This document shows, in pieces, positions 1 through 9,591 of a DNA stretch of 53,428 nucleotides (position 1 is its first letter; each line of letters opens with the position of its first letter). Made by a program: the position numbers and the translations under genes. The stretch lies in assembly GCF_003851125.1 (NCBI RefSeq), contig NZ_BGOW01000016.1:1-53428 (forward strand). The letters run 5' to 3'. This stretch comes from Sulfuriferula multivorans. Its GTDB lineage: Bacteria > Pseudomonadota > Gammaproteobacteria > Burkholderiales > Sulfuriferulaceae. Below the pieces are notes generated by a model, which was given only the letters and a program-made list of their open reading frames with translations, ran no database searches and had not been told where the DNA came from.

Positions 1-93
1 ACGCTTCCAGCATGTTTAATGAACCGCCGTATGCGGAACCGCACGTACGGTGGTGTGAGAGGGCGACGGGGGCAACTCCGTCCCCTACTCGAT
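1..93 (+). mobile_element. Group II intron, 3' end (domains V and VI)
   Basis: Only the end of the intron lies in the window; the body and any reverse transcriptase would be upstream. Positions 23-54 fold as a domain V hairpin with a short GNRA-like tip near 36-39 and the usual internal bulge. Positions 57-90 fold as domain VI: G57-C90, A58-T89, G59-C88, then A87 bulged, A60-T86 and G61-G63 with C83-C85. The bulged A87 is 7 nt from the 3' end, where the branch-point adenosine belongs. The intron would end with the AT at 92-93, matching the usual AY 3' terminus. The intron class is not decided. Confidence 0.88.
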
Positions 94-166
94 GATTTTC
101 ACCCAGCAGTCCGGGACGCGTTAAAATGGCGCTTCGCCCAAAGCGCTGCCTCATTAAAACCAAAAC

Positions 167-1552
167 ATGGCCACATTCCAAAATACCGCTGATCCCGAAC
201 TCGCCGCGCTCAAGATGCCACCGCATTCCGTCGAGGCGGAGCAGTCCGTGCTGGGCGGCCTGTTGCTGGAAAACCACGCCTGGGAACGCATTGCCGACGT
301 GATCAACCAGAATGACTTTTACCGGCATGATCACAAGCTCATTTATCGCATGATCACCAAGCTGATCGAGCAGGGCAAGCCCGCCGACGTGGTGACCGTA
401 GCCGAGCTGCTGGAAAATCACGGTGAGCTTTCCAATGTGGGTGGATTGGCCTATCTGGTCGCGCTGGCGCAGAACACGCCGTCTGCCGCCAATATCCGCC
501 GCTACGCCGAGATCGTGCGCGAGCGCGCGGTCATGCGCAAACTGGTGGAAGTGGGTACCGAGATTGCCGAATCCGCCTACAATCCGGCCGGCCGTTCGGC
601 CAATGATCTGCTCGACCAGGCCGAAGCCAAGGTGTTCGACATTGCCGAAGCGGGCGCGCGCAGTCAGCAGGGCTTTCTCGAAATCAAGCCCCTGCTCACC
701 GAGGTGGTGGAGCGCATCGACGAACTGTTCAGCCGCGACAACCAGAGCGATGTCACCGGTATACCCACCGGCTTTGCCGACCTGGATCAGAAAACGGCAG
801 GCCTGCAGGCGGGCGACCTGATTATCGTGGCCGGGCGGCCGTCCATGGGCAAGACTGCGTTTTCGATCAACATGGGCGAAAACGTGGCAATCGACACCGG
901 CCTGCCGGTAGCCATTTTCTCCATGGAGATGGGTGGGGCGCAGCTGGTCATGCGTATGCTGGGCTCCATCGGTCGCCTCGACCAGCACAAGATCCGCACC
1001 GGCCGCCTGCAGGATGACGACTGGCAAAAGCTGACCTACGCAGTGGGCAAACTCAATGATGCGCCGATTTTTATCGATGAAACGCCCGCGCTCAACGCCC
1101 TCGAACTGCGCGCCCGCGCGCGCCGCCTGCACCGTCAGTGCGGCAAGCTGGGGCTGATCATCATCGACTACCTGCAACTGATGTCCAGTGTCAGCAGCGG
1201 TGAAAACCGCGCCACCGAGATTTCGGAAATATCGCGTTCGCTCAAGGCGTTGGCGAAAGAACTGCAGGTGCCGGTAATCGCGTTGTCCCAGCTCAACCGC
1301 TCGCTGGAGCAGCGTCCCAACAAGCGCCCGGTGATGTCCGACCTGCGCGAATCGGGCGCCATCGAGCAGGACGCCGACGTGATCCTGTTCATCTATCGCG
1401 ACGAAGTCTATAACCCCGACAGCCAGGACAAAGGCAGCGCCGAAATCATTATCGGCAAGCAGCGGAACGGCCCCATCGGCACCGTACGCCTGACTTTCCT
1501 GGGCGAGCATACGCGCTTCGAAAACTACGCCAGCGGCGGCGGTAATTATTAA
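167..1552 (+). CDS. dnaB: Replicative DNA helicase DnaB
   Basis: Hexameric 5'-3' helicase that unwinds the replication fork and recruits primase. The 461 residues match the family length. The N-terminal primase-interaction domain covers about residues 15-120 and the RecA-like ATPase domain follows. Walker A, GRPSMGKT, is at about 223-230, and a Walker B-like LIIIDYLQLM and the late motif SDLRESGAIEQDAD are visible. No intein interrupts the P-loop. It is followed after 12 bp by alr, as in many betaproteobacteria. Only 73 bp separate its start from the group II intron end, and they contain an AT-rich TTAAAAT at 121-127 that could be a -10 element. The normal upstream neighbour rplI is not in the window. 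Confidence 0.97.
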   Translation: MATFQNTADPELAALKMPPHSVEAEQSVLGGLLLENHAWERIADVINQNDFYRHDHKLIYRMITKLIEQGKPADVVTVAELLENHGELSNVGGLAYLVALAQNTPSAANIRRYAEIVRERAVMRKLVEVGTEIAESAYNPAGRSANDLLDQAEAKVFDIAEAGARSQQGFLEIKPLLTEVVERIDELFSRDNQSDVTGIPTGFADLDQKTAGLQAGDLIIVAGRPSMGKTAFSINMGENVAIDTGLPVAIFSMEMGGAQLVMRMLGSIGRLDQHKIRTGRLQDDDWQKLTYAVGKLNDAPIFIDETPALNALELRARARRLHRQCGKLGLIIIDYLQLMSSVSSGENRATEISEISRSLKALAKELQVPVIALSQLNRSLEQRPNKRPVMSDLRESGAIEQDADVILFIYRDEVYNPDSQDKGSAEIIIGKQRNGPIGTVRLTFLGEHTRFENYASGGGNY

Positions 1553-1564
1553 TTAAGCCGCGCA

Positions 1565-2635
1565 ATGTCACGCCCGCTTATCGCACGCATTCATCCCGCC
1601 GCACTGCAAAATAATCTGGCCGTAGCGCGGCGTCATGCAGGGGATGCACGCATCATGGCCGTGATCAAGGCCAACGGCTATGGTCATGGTTTGCGCCGGG
1701 CGGCGCGGGCATTGTGGGATGCGGACGGGTTCGCGGTAATGTCCCTGGAAGAAGCCGGCCACCTGCGCGATCTGGGCTGGGACAAGCCCATCCTGCTGCT
1801 GGAGGGCATGTTCGACGTGGCCGAACTGGCGGCGTGCGAGGCCCAGCGTGTCACCCTGGTCGTCCACCATGCCGAACAGATCGCCATGCTGGAACAGGCT
1901 CATCCCGTCAGCCCGTTTCCGGTATTCCTCAAGCTGAACAGCGGCATGAACCGTCTGGGATTTAAGCCTCAGGATTTTCACGCGTCATTGGCGCGGCTGA
2001 CGGCGTGCGTCAATGTGAGCGAAATCACCCTGATGAGCCATTTCGCCACCGCGGATGGGGCGGCTGGCGTGAGCGGCCAGCTTGAGATCATCCAGGCGGT
2101 GTTTTCTGATCTGGATCATCCCGTCAGTCTCGCCAATTCTGCCGCGCTGCTGCGTTACCGGGCGACGCGGCGCGACTGGGTGCGTCCCGGCATTATGCTG
2201 TATGGGGCGTCGCCATTTGCCGGAGAAAACGCACATGCGCTGGATCTGCAGCCGGCGATGACCTTGTCGAGCCGCATTATTGCCGTGCAGACCCTGGCGT
2301 CCGGCGAGGCGCTGGGCTACGGCGCCAGCTATATCGCCGATCGACCCATGCGCGTCGGTGTGGTGGCGTGCGGGTATGCCGACGGTTACCCGCGTCACGC
2401 GGGCACCGGCACGCCGATTCTGGTAAATGGCCAGCGTACGCGCACGCTGGGGCGCGTTTCCATGGATATGCTGTGCGCCGATTTGACTGACATTCCCGGC
2501 GCCGGAGTCGGCGCGCTGGTGGTGCTGTGGGGGGAAGGCCTGCCGGTGGAGGCGGTCGCCGCGGCTGCGGGCACCATCAGCTACGAGTTGTTGTGCGCCG
2601 TGGCGCAACGCGTACCGATGAGCGAGGGAACATGA
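1565..2635 (+). CDS. alr: Alanine racemase
   Basis: PLP-dependent racemase that makes D-alanine for peptidoglycan. The 356 residues are typical of the family. The PLP-lysine motif [11 protein letters not shown] is near residue 35. The other catalytic base, tyrosine, lies in the ALGYGASY segment near residue 255, followed by a conserved GYADGYPR. The gene starts 12 bp after dnaB, and its stop overlaps the queF start as ATGA, so it is most likely cotranscribed with both. I see no signal peptide, so a cytoplasmic enzyme is expected. Confidence 0.96.
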   Translation: MSRPLIARIHPAALQNNLAVARRHAGDARIMAVIKANGYGHGLRRAARALWDADGFAVMSLEEAGHLRDLGWDKPILLLEGMFDVAELAACEAQRVTLVVHHAEQIAMLEQAHPVSPFPVFLKLNSGMNRLGFKPQDFHASLARLTACVNVSEITLMSHFATADGAAGVSGQLEIIQAVFSDLDHPVSLANSAALLRYRATRRDWVRPGIMLYGASPFAGENAHALDLQPAMTLSSRIIAVQTLASGEALGYGASYIADRPMRVGVVACGYADGYPRHAGTGTPILVNGQRTRTLGRVSMDMLCADLTDIPGAGVGALVVLWGEGLPVEAVAAAAGTISYELLCAVAQRVPMSEGT

Positions 2636-3462
2636 ATACACCGGAACAGTCATTGCTGGGAAAACCCGCCTGTTACCAGGCTGAATACGACCCCTCGCTA
2701 TTGTTTCCCATCCCCCGTCAGGACAAGCGCAGCGAGATCGGTATCCGCGGCACGCTGCCGTTTTTCGGCGCGGATATCTGGAACGCCTACGAGGTTTCCT
2801 GGCTCAACCTGCGCGGCAAGCCGCAAGTTGCCATTGCGACTTTCATCATTCCCGCCGAGTCGCCCAATATCGTCGAGTCCAAGTCGTTCAAGCTGTATCT
2901 GAATAGCTACAACCAGACCCGGCTGGACGACACCGATACCCTGCTGGCGCGCCTGAAGGCCGATGTGTCGGCAGCCGTGGGCGCATCGGTACAAGTGCGC
3001 CTGACTCTGCCGGATGCATTTGGCAATATGGCTTTCGCAGAACTGGAGGGCCTGTCGCTGGACCGGCTGGATATCGAAGTGGACAGCTACGCGCCCAACC
3101 CGGCCTTGCTGCGTGCGTCCAAGGATGCCGAACCGGTCGAGGAAAAACTGGTATCCAACCTGCTCAAATCCAATTGTCTGGTCACCGGCCAGCCGGACTG
3201 GGGCAGCGTGCAAATTCACTATGTCGGCGCACCGATTGATCAGGCCGGGTTGCTGCAATATCTGATTGGATTTCGCACCCATAACGAATTTCACGAGCAA
3301 TGCGTGGAGCGCATTTTCATGGACGTGTTGCGCCAGTGCAAACCGCTCAAGCTCGCCGTCTACGCGCGCTACACGCGGCGCGGCGGGCTGGACATCAACC
3401 CGTGGCGCAGCAATATCAGCGGCAGCCAATTGCCACTCAACCTGCGTTGTGCACGTCAATAA
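2632..3462 (+). CDS. queF: NADPH-dependent 7-cyano-7-deazaguanine reductase
   Basis: Reduces preQ0 to preQ1 in queuosine biosynthesis. The product is 276 residues, the long bimodular two-T-fold form known from E. coli rather than the short Bacillus form. The family motif ESKSFKLY is near residue 83 and the active-site cysteine is in [13 protein letters not shown] chose the ATG at 2632, which overlaps the alr stop as ATGA; an upstream in-frame start would lie deep inside alr and adds no family sequence. A probable terminator follows at 3500-3521. Confidence 0.95.
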   Translation: MNTPEQSLLGKPACYQAEYDPSLLFPIPRQDKRSEIGIRGTLPFFGADIWNAYEVSWLNLRGKPQVAIATFIIPAESPNIVESKSFKLYLNSYNQTRLDDTDTLLARLKADVSAAVGASVQVRLTLPDAFGNMAFAELEGLSLDRLDIEVDSYAPNPALLRASKDAEPVEEKLVSNLLKSNCLVTGQPDWGSVQIHYVGAPIDQAGLLQYLIGFRTHNEFHEQCVERIFMDVLRQCKPLKLAVYARYTRRGGLDINPWRSNISGSQLPLNLRCARQ

Positions 3463-3499
3463 ATCCACAACGCTTAGCCTGTTTTTTCAAGCGTAACGC

Positions 3500-3521
3500 A
3501 GCCGGCATGGCTGGCTGTTTT
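3500..3521 (+). terminator. Probable intrinsic terminator after queF
   Basis: AGCCGGC (3500-3506) pairs with GCTGGCT (3510-3516) around an ATG loop, with one G-T pair, and is followed by GTTTT. It would close the dnaB-alr-queF unit. The short T-run makes this a moderate call. Confidence 0.5.
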
Positions 3522-3670
3522 CCCCCGGCTGACGCCATGGCAACGGCTGAAAAGCACCGCGGCAAACGAAACCACCTGGCTGGATTCCAGTTTTCTCAAT
3601 AAGTTATCGTCTGGCATGAAGTCTGCGGAGTAATGGGTGGCAGTCTCGCCTGCTTCTTCAGGAGATTCTC

Positions 3671-4288
3671 ATGAAAACCCGACACGTATTGATTCCCGCA
3701 TTGCTGGTTGCCGTGCTTACCGGCTCCGCAAGCATTGCCCTGGCAGCGCCCGCAACCGAAACAGGCAACCATACGCCCGCGCTGGGTGGATGGGACATGC
3801 ATCCCGATTATGACCGCGCAAAAGCATTGGGAAACCAGCTGGTAGCAGAACTGAATAAAGCCCAGCGCGCACTGGATGCCAGCAATCTCGCCGCAGCCCG
3901 CCATGCATTGGCGGCCAGTGCGCGACGCGATCAAACCCTGCGTGACATGATGCCGCGAGCGGCGTCGAACACAGCCAGTGCCGAGGCCCAACGCCAGCTG
4001 TTGCCATTACGGGTAAGCATTGATGACCGCGCAACCTATATCGTGACTCCGGCTGCCGATGTGCAGCCGGGAGTAGACAAGTTAGGCAAGATAGACCAGG
4101 AAAAACAGGTGATGGCGACGCATATCGTGTATCTGCCAGTGGTGGATATAGGCGCACCTATTGCGAGCGCGCGTCAGGCGCTGACACAGCCTGACCCGGA
4201 CGTGGGATTGGCCAGGTCAGTGCTGAAAACTGCGCTGAACAGCCTGGTGCGGGTGAATAGCCGGCTGAGCGACAGCGCGCGGTCCTGA
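3671..4288 (+). CDS. Exported YfdX-like protein
   Basis: The 205-residue protein starts with a clear Sec signal peptide: a Lys/Arg N-terminus, a hydrophobic core, and probable cleavage after ASIALA near residue 25. The mature part is Ala-rich and helical. A middle segment (LPLRVSIDDRATYIVTP) and a helical end with the HIVYLPVVDIGAPIASARQ segment follow the pattern of the YfdX family, periplasmic proteins linked to acid or heat stress in enterobacteria. The match is by pattern and is tentative. An SD (CAGGAGA) lies about 7 nt before the ATG. It appears to be a single-gene unit, convergent with the glutaminase gene. Confidence 0.6.
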   Translation: MKTRHVLIPALLVAVLTGSASIALAAPATETGNHTPALGGWDMHPDYDRAKALGNQLVAELNKAQRALDASNLAAARHALAASARRDQTLRDMMPRAASNTASAEAQRQLLPLRVSIDDRATYIVTPAADVQPGVDKLGKIDQEKQVMATHIVYLPVVDIGAPIASARQALTQPDPDVGLARSVLKTALNSLVRVNSRLSDSARS

Positions 4289-4427
4289 GTGAACCTTGGT
4301 GCTTTGACCGAGCGCGCTGATGTTATACCGGGCAGTCCGGTTTGACCCATAGAGTTGGGTGACCAGTTGTGTGGGCCTGATAAAAAGTTATTCGATGCTG
4401 CCCCTGCCGCGCTGCGGCAACAGAGTA

Positions 4428-6254
4428 TCAGTTTGCCAGTACAGTAATCATTTGAGTTGCATGCTTCAACTTGTCCGCCAGATCCAGCGAGAGATTTTTC
4501 AAAATGGCGATTTTCAGGTCAGGCAGTTCTCGCGCCAGCGTGTTCAGGTCGTCCATGGCGAGCACACGGCAGCGCGTCTCACTTTCGGCATGAACCATGG
4601 CGGTACGGGTGCATTGTCCGAGCAGCACCAATTCGCCGAAGTTCATCCCCGGGCCCAGAGTGGCAAGGAACTGGTAACCACCCCCCGCCAGCGGCGCCAA
4701 CACGTTGACACGGCCACTTTCGAGGAAAAAAATCTGCCCGTCGGAGGGCTGGCCGGCGTCGAGGATCACCTCGCCCGGCGCAAAGTTGCGCGTCTGCATC
4801 AACGGACACAACCTGGCCATCACCGGCGCTGGAATGCCTGCAAAAAAAACCGAGTCTTCATAACAGCATTCGATTTCATCTTCGCCGCAGAATTCTTCCA
4901 GCATGCGGTTCTCGCACCATTGCACGGCGAGGTCGTTTCCCTCAAAACACAGGAAGCCGAATGTGGCATCTGTGGTGGTCTTGCTTAATGTTTCTTCAAT
5001 CCCGTTGCGTCCGTGTATCCGCGAAAGCACTATGGCGATACCTGCGGTATATAGCTCCCTGCGCGCCTGATGCAGTAAGGTGGCCGCACCGTTCGATAGA
5101 TTTGCCACGAGATGCAGATCGAGTATGAAGCTGTCGGTGGTAGGCGCCAGATGCTGTAATTGACGAATGACATATTCCGCGCTGTCCACACCCAGTTCAC
5201 CTTGCAGGCAGAGGATTTTTATGCGATCGGCACGCTCGCGTAAATAGGCCATGCTGTGGTGTCCGGTTTGTCGGTGCGAGGGCGATACGGCCGCGTTGTA
5301 AATTCTCCGTACTGTCAGTGCCGGTGAATTGGTGTGGTTGAAAATATTGAGCCCGAAGTCGTGGGCAATCTGCTTGCATGCGGCAATGCCGCGCACGCTG
5401 TTGCCCTTGTCGTCCAGTCGCGGGGAAAAGACGCCGATACCGAAACGGCCAGGCAGTACTGCGAGAATGCCTCCGCCCACGCCGCTTTTGGCCGGCATTC
5501 CAACTTCGTATAACCAGCTGCCAGCGTAGTCGTACATGCCGCACGTTGCCATCACCGAGAGCACGCGTTCGACATGCTCGGCAGGCATGCAGCGCTGTCC
5601 GCTGAGCGGATGTATTCCGCCATTCGCGAGCGTGGCCGCCATGTAGGCGAGATCACGGCAATCGACCAGCAGCGAGCACTGGCGGAAATAGTTTTCCAGC
5701 GATGGCATCGGGTCACCCTCGGTGATGCCGAAATTTCTCAGCATCCAGGCGATCGCCCGGTTGCGAAAACCGGTTTCACTCTCGGAATGATAGACCGCCT
5801 CGTCAAGCGCAAGCTCATGGCCGGCAAAGGCCGAAAGTGTTGCCTGCAAGCGTTGCCATTGTTGCGTTGAGGTAGCGCCAGCCACCAGGCTGGTGCTGGC
5901 GATTGCTCCGGCATTGATCATCGGATTACGTGGTGCACCAGTTTGCGGATCCAGGCTGATGGAGTTGAATGCATCGCCGCTGGGTTCCACGCCGACCTTG
6001 GCCATTACCTCATCCACGCCGCGATCGGCCAGTGCCAGAGCATAGACGAAGGGCTTGGAAACGGACTGGATGGTGAACGGCTGCCCCCAGTCTCCCTCGG
6101 TATAGGCAAAACCGTCCATCGTGACAATGCAAAGACCAAACCAGTCAGGATTGGCGCGGGTCAGTTCTGGTATGTAGCTTGCCAACTCACCTTCTTGCAA
6201 GGGGAAAAGGCGTTGATAAAGGTCGGCTAGATAGGTCTGGATAGGTAATTGCAT
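4428..6254 (-). CDS. Glutaminase-STAS-cNMP-binding fusion protein
   Basis: A three-part protein of 608 residues. Residues about 1-305 are a serine-dependent glutaminase (glutamine to glutamate plus ammonia); the catalytic S-x-x-K of QSVSKPF is at S64-K67. Residues about 330-440 look like a STAS domain (FILDLHLVANLSNGAATLL). The last 130 residues are a cyclic-nucleotide-binding domain with the cassette NFGELVLLGQ followed by TRTA, so the Glu and Arg that hold cAMP are kept. I placed the start at the ATG at 6254, where glutaminase homology begins; the 50 residues upstream look non-coding. Stand-alone bacterial glutaminases are about 310 residues, so half of this protein is regulatory. It lies downstream of the phosphodiesterase and cyclase genes on the same strand. 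Confidence 0.9.
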   Translation of the reverse strand: MQLPIQTYLADLYQRLFPLQEGELASYIPELTRANPDWFGLCIVTMDGFAYTEGDWGQPFTIQSVSKPFVYALALADRGVDEVMAKVGVEPSGDAFNSISLDPQTGAPRNPMINAGAIASTSLVAGATSTQQWQRLQATLSAFAGHELALDEAVYHSESETGFRNRAIAWMLRNFGITEGDPMPSLENYFRQCSLLVDCRDLAYMAATLANGGIHPLSGQRCMPAEHVERVLSVMATCGMYDYAGSWLYEVGMPAKSGVGGGILAVLPGRFGIGVFSPRLDDKGNSVRGIAACKQIAHDFGLNIFNHTNSPALTVRRIYNAAVSPSHRQTGHHSMAYLRERADRIKILCLQGELGVDSAEYVIRQLQHLAPTTDSFILDLHLVANLSNGAATLLHQARRELYTAGIAIVLSRIHGRNGIEETLSKTTTDATFGFLCFEGNDLAVQWCENRMLEEFCGEDEIECCYEDSVFFAGIPAPVMARLCPLMQTRNFAPGEVILDAGQPSDGQIFFLESGRVNVLAPLAGGGYQFLATLGPGMNFGELVLLGQCTRTAMVHAESETRCRVLAMDDLNTLARELPDLKIAILKNLSLDLADKLKHATQMITVLAN

Positions 6255-6479
6255 AAACTCACAGAAGTAAAAGTAGTAGCGCGCCGCGTTACATGCAAGA
6301 ACTACACCACATCGGTCTGACTGGCTGTTTACATTGAGCCGTGATGGCAAGTAGCAGGGCGCCGGAAAGTGAAGCTGATTCCGCTCCAAAGTCGCGAATG
6401 CCATGCTTAAAAGTGGTGCCGCGAATGCACCATAAGCGAACCCAAACAGGATAGGTGTCTGTTTCGTACGGCTGCATTG

Positions 6480-7244
6480 TTAAAAATCGAATACCTGCTG
6501 GTTATAAAGAAACCTGGGCACGAATTGCCCTGCCAGTTGGTTGACCTGAGACATGATGACATCGTCATCGCCAGGTTTGAGATGCGTCACGTAGATTTCT
6601 GCCGGGCGTTTCAATTTACCCAGTTCCTTGGCCAACAGACCCGGGTGCAAATGTTTGGACGCGACGGCAATGTCTTGCTGCTGCTCGGAAAATGCGGTTT
6701 CAATAATCAGATAGCGCAGATTGTCGATGCGATTGATGTACTCCCACAGCGCGTCCTGACTGGTGGTGTCACCGGTAAATACCAGGCTCGCAGTACCGCT
6801 GTCGATATGGTAGCCAACTGCGGGTACGGTGTGTTGGGCGGGGATCGGAGTAATGCTGCGTTCGCCCAGCACGACACGCTGGCCAACGGATACGGTCTGG
6901 TAGCGCATGAAAGGCGTCTGTTCCTTGGGTATGCGGCTGAAATCCGGCCACACCAGCCAGTTGAAGACGTGTTCCTGCAAAATGCGCAGCACGGCAGCGG
7001 TGGCGTAAAGCGTGATCGGCTTGGTGCGATAGCGCGCCACACTGTCTATCATCAGCGGGATGCAGGCGATATGGTCGAGGTGGGAATGGGTGACGAAGAT
7101 ATGGTCGATGCGGGCGAGTGCTTCCAGGCTCAGATCGCCAACGCCGGTTCCACCGTCTATCAGGATGTCGTCGTCTGCCAGCATGGCGGTGGTGCGAAAA
7201 TCCCCGCCGATGCCGCCGCTACAACCAAGAATTCTGACTTGCAT
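6480..7244 (-). CDS. Class II-type cAMP phosphodiesterase (MBL fold)
   Basis: A 254-residue metallo-beta-lactamase-fold hydrolase. The metal motif THSHLDHIACIP is near residue 73, matching the HxHLDH core of class II cyclic-nucleotide phosphodiesterases. Further ligands are visible in IPAQHTVPAVGYH, VFTGDTT and YVTHLKPGD. The N-terminus MQVRILGCSGG is typical of the group. It starts 9 bp after the stop of the adenylate cyclase gene, so both enzymes are probably made from one transcript. The neighbour supports cAMP as the substrate, but a different phosphodiester cannot be excluded from sequence alone. Confidence 0.82.
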   Translation of the reverse strand: MQVRILGCSGGIGGDFRTTAMLADDDILIDGGTGVGDLSLEALARIDHIFVTHSHLDHIACIPLMIDSVARYRTKPITLYATAAVLRILQEHVFNWLVWPDFSRIPKEQTPFMRYQTVSVGQRVVLGERSITPIPAQHTVPAVGYHIDSGTASLVFTGDTTSQDALWEYINRIDNLRYLIIETAFSEQQQDIAVASKHLHPGLLAKELGKLKRPAEIYVTHLKPGDDDVIMSQVNQLAGQFVPRFLYNQQVFDF

Positions 7245-7253
7245 TATTGCTCC

Positions 7254-9482
7254 CTATTTTTTTGTCTGGAAATTGAAAACCCCATCCCATTCGCTGCCCG
7301 GTGGATGCTGGGAAAAATAGTCGATGCGCTCGCGATAGAGAGCATAAAGCCGTTGCTCCGGGTGCAACTGTTGCAGCCAGTCCAACCCGGCCTTGGCCTG
7401 ATCCCATAGTTGTTCGCGGTAATGGCCCAGCACCTGTTCAAAGCGGGCAAGTTCGTCCAGTTGTTGCGGGTCGATTTCACTGCGCAGGCCCAGCGGCTCG
7501 TAAATGGCGAGGGGGCTTTCCCGACCTTTGACACGGACTACGTCGAGTTCGCGGAAGGCGATGTCGGGCAATTGTTTGTAAGTCTCCTCACCAACGATGA
7601 TCTTCACGCCATATTGTCGGGTCAGCCCCTCCAGCCTTGAAGCGATATTCACTGCATCACCCATGACGGTATACGCAATACGGAAGGTGGAACCCATGTT
7701 GCCAACGCTCATGACGCCGGTATTGAGGCCGATGCCTATGCGTATTTCGGGCCAGTCGCGTGCTTTGAAATGTGGCCACAGGGTGGTAAGTTGCTCCTGC
7801 ATTTCGGTGGCGGCCATCAATGCCTTGCGGCAGTGTTGCGTATCGGTCAGGGGCGCCCCCCAGAACGCCATGATGGCATCCCCCATATATTTATCGATAG
7901 TGCCCTGATGCTTCTGGATTACCTGAGTCATGGCGGTCAGGTATTCGTTCATCAGGGCGGTGAGTTGAGTGGGTTCGAGGCCTTCCGATGCACGCGTGAA
8001 ATCGCGCACGTCGGCAAACATGACTGTCATTTCACGGCTTTCCCCTTGCATGGTAAAGCGCTGTGGATGTTTGACCATTTCGCGCACCAGATCGGGCGGC
8101 ACGTACTGCCCAAAGCGCCCGCTCAATTGCCGCTTATTCCGCGCTTCGACAAAAAATCCATAAGACATGTCGAGCACGAAAAGCGTCACAATCAACAACA
8201 GAACCGGTGCCAGAGGTAGTACCAGATTGCCATACTGCCAGGCTGCGAGATTGATGCCCAAGGCTGCTGCGGCGGTAACCAGTGTGAGTAGTAAAGTCCA
8301 CAGCGGACTGAGTACCGGCAGAACAAGGATCAGCAGCAGACCGATGACGCCCAATAGCGCGACGGCTGCGCCAGTGACATATGCAGGCTCTTGCTTAATG
8401 GTGCCGTCGAGGATGCCGGCCACCAGGTTAGCCTGCACTTCGACGCCAGGATATTCGGTACCTACCGGGGTTGAGCGCAGGTCGAGCAGTCCCGGTGCAG
8501 TGGTACCGACGAGCACGACCTTGCCGAACAATTCACCGGGCGGGAGCCGTCCATTGAGCACATCCACGGCAGACACATATTGAAAGCTGCCTGCCGGGCC
8601 GCGGTAGGGGACTAGCGCGCTGACGTGGCGGTCTACCGGGATTTTACGGTTGCCAAGCTGCAGCCATTCCAGTGCGTTATACCCGTCGGCATTATTATCT
8701 GCTGTGGGGAAACCGGGCGTAATGGGCACGCTGCCCAGGTAAGCATCGGCGACCGCCAGCGCCAGTGAGCCGTAGTAGGCGCCGTGATATTCGATCAGCA
8801 TCGGAACGCGGCGCAGTATGCCGTCGACATCCGGGATAAAGCTGAAGTACCCGGCGGCTTGGGCACTATTTTGAAGTACAGCCAGATTGGCTCCGTAACT
8901 GTTGGCGCTGACAAAGTCGATGTGGCGGCCGCTGAAGGCTGCTTTGAGGAAGGTGGGCGGCGGCAGCTGGCCCGATTCAGACGTCTTGCCGGCTTTCTGT
9001 ACGGTCGTGAAATAGTAGCCAAGCACGCTTGGGGAAACCTTGAGCTGTTGCGCAAAGAGATTGTCGTAATTCAATCTGGGCGCGAGCGCTGCGAAGTGGG
9101 CACGAAACGGTGCGTCGTCGCTCAGCGGCCCGCGCGCGAGCGCGCTCAATACGGTGATTCCGGAACTTTCGTCGGCTTCGGCGAAGACTATATCGAAGCC
9201 GATCACTGCCACATGATAGGTGTCGTTGAGTTGGTGCACGAGTTGCGCCAATTTGTTGCGCGGCCATGGCCAGCGGCCTTCGGCGGCAAGGCTTTTTTCG
9301 TCGATGTTGACGATGACGATATTGCGGTCTACGGTGCCCGGTGCTGTCAGCCGCAGGCGGTAATCATAGCTGATGGCTTCCAGCTGTTGTATAAAGCGTG
9401 ACTGGAAAAACCCCAGTGAATACATGAGCAGGACTACCAGCACGGCCATTCCCAGCAGGCTTCTGATCAGGTAGTGGTTCAT
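7254..9482 (-). CDS. CHASE2-domain adenylate cyclase, membrane-bound
   Basis: 742 residues. An N-terminal membrane anchor is followed by a large extracytoplasmic CHASE2 sensor (about 25-330), about three hydrophobic segments (about 355-430) and a class III cyclase domain (about 490-660). Metal-binding aspartates are in MFADVRDFT and KYMGDAIM. The base-selecting positions are Lys in DKYMGD and Thr in YTVMGDAVN. That Lys/Thr pair is usual for bacterial class IIIb adenylate cyclases and argues against guanylate cyclase. The gene forms a unit with the phosphodiesterase 9 bp downstream, and the FecR-domain gene lies just upstream. A candidate promoter is at 9561-9591. Confidence 0.92.
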   Translation of the reverse strand: MNHYLIRSLLGMAVLVVLLMYSLGFFQSRFIQQLEAISYDYRLRLTAPGTVDRNIVIVNIDEKSLAAEGRWPWPRNKLAQLVHQLNDTYHVAVIGFDIVFAEADESSGITVLSALARGPLSDDAPFRAHFAALAPRLNYDNLFAQQLKVSPSVLGYYFTTVQKAGKTSESGQLPPPTFLKAAFSGRHIDFVSANSYGANLAVLQNSAQAAGYFSFIPDVDGILRRVPMLIEYHGAYYGSLALAVADAYLGSVPITPGFPTADNNADGYNALEWLQLGNRKIPVDRHVSALVPYRGPAGSFQYVSAVDVLNGRLPPGELFGKVVLVGTTAPGLLDLRSTPVGTEYPGVEVQANLVAGILDGTIKQEPAYVTGAAVALLGVIGLLLILVLPVLSPLWTLLLTLVTAAAALGINLAAWQYGNLVLPLAPVLLLIVTLFVLDMSYGFFVEARNKRQLSGRFGQYVPPDLVREMVKHPQRFTMQGESREMTVMFADVRDFTRASEGLEPTQLTALMNEYLTAMTQVIQKHQGTIDKYMGDAIMAFWGAPLTDTQHCRKALMAATEMQEQLTTLWPHFKARDWPEIRIGIGLNTGVMSVGNMGSTFRIAYTVMGDAVNIASRLEGLTRQYGVKIIVGEETYKQLPDIAFRELDVVRVKGRESPLAIYEPLGLRSEIDPQQLDELARFEQVLGHYREQLWDQAKAGLDWLQQLHPEQRLYALYRERIDYFSQHPPGSEWDGVFNFQTKK

Positions 9483-9560
9483 GATGCCATGCCGGTTGTT
9501 TGATTGTTGAGTGTTACGGCGTTATCCGACCGCGCTTGCACCGCGTTTTGCGTGCTCGAT

Positions 9561-9591
9561 TTTATAGTATTGTCCCGATACCTTGCGTCAG
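9561..9591 (-). promoter_or_regulatory. Candidate promoter of the cyclase gene
   Basis: On the minus strand, CTGACG (9591-9586) precedes an AT-rich TACTATAAAA stretch ending near 9561. The spacing is 16 nt to TACTAT or 19 nt to TATAAA. It lies in the 105-bp gap between the FecR-domain gene and the cyclase gene. The match to sigma-70 is only fair. Confidence 0.35.

Noticed and set aside
4359-4988. 209-residue plus-strand frame inside the glutaminase gene
   Set aside because: Antisense shadow of the cNMP-binding domain; it has no family-like segments.
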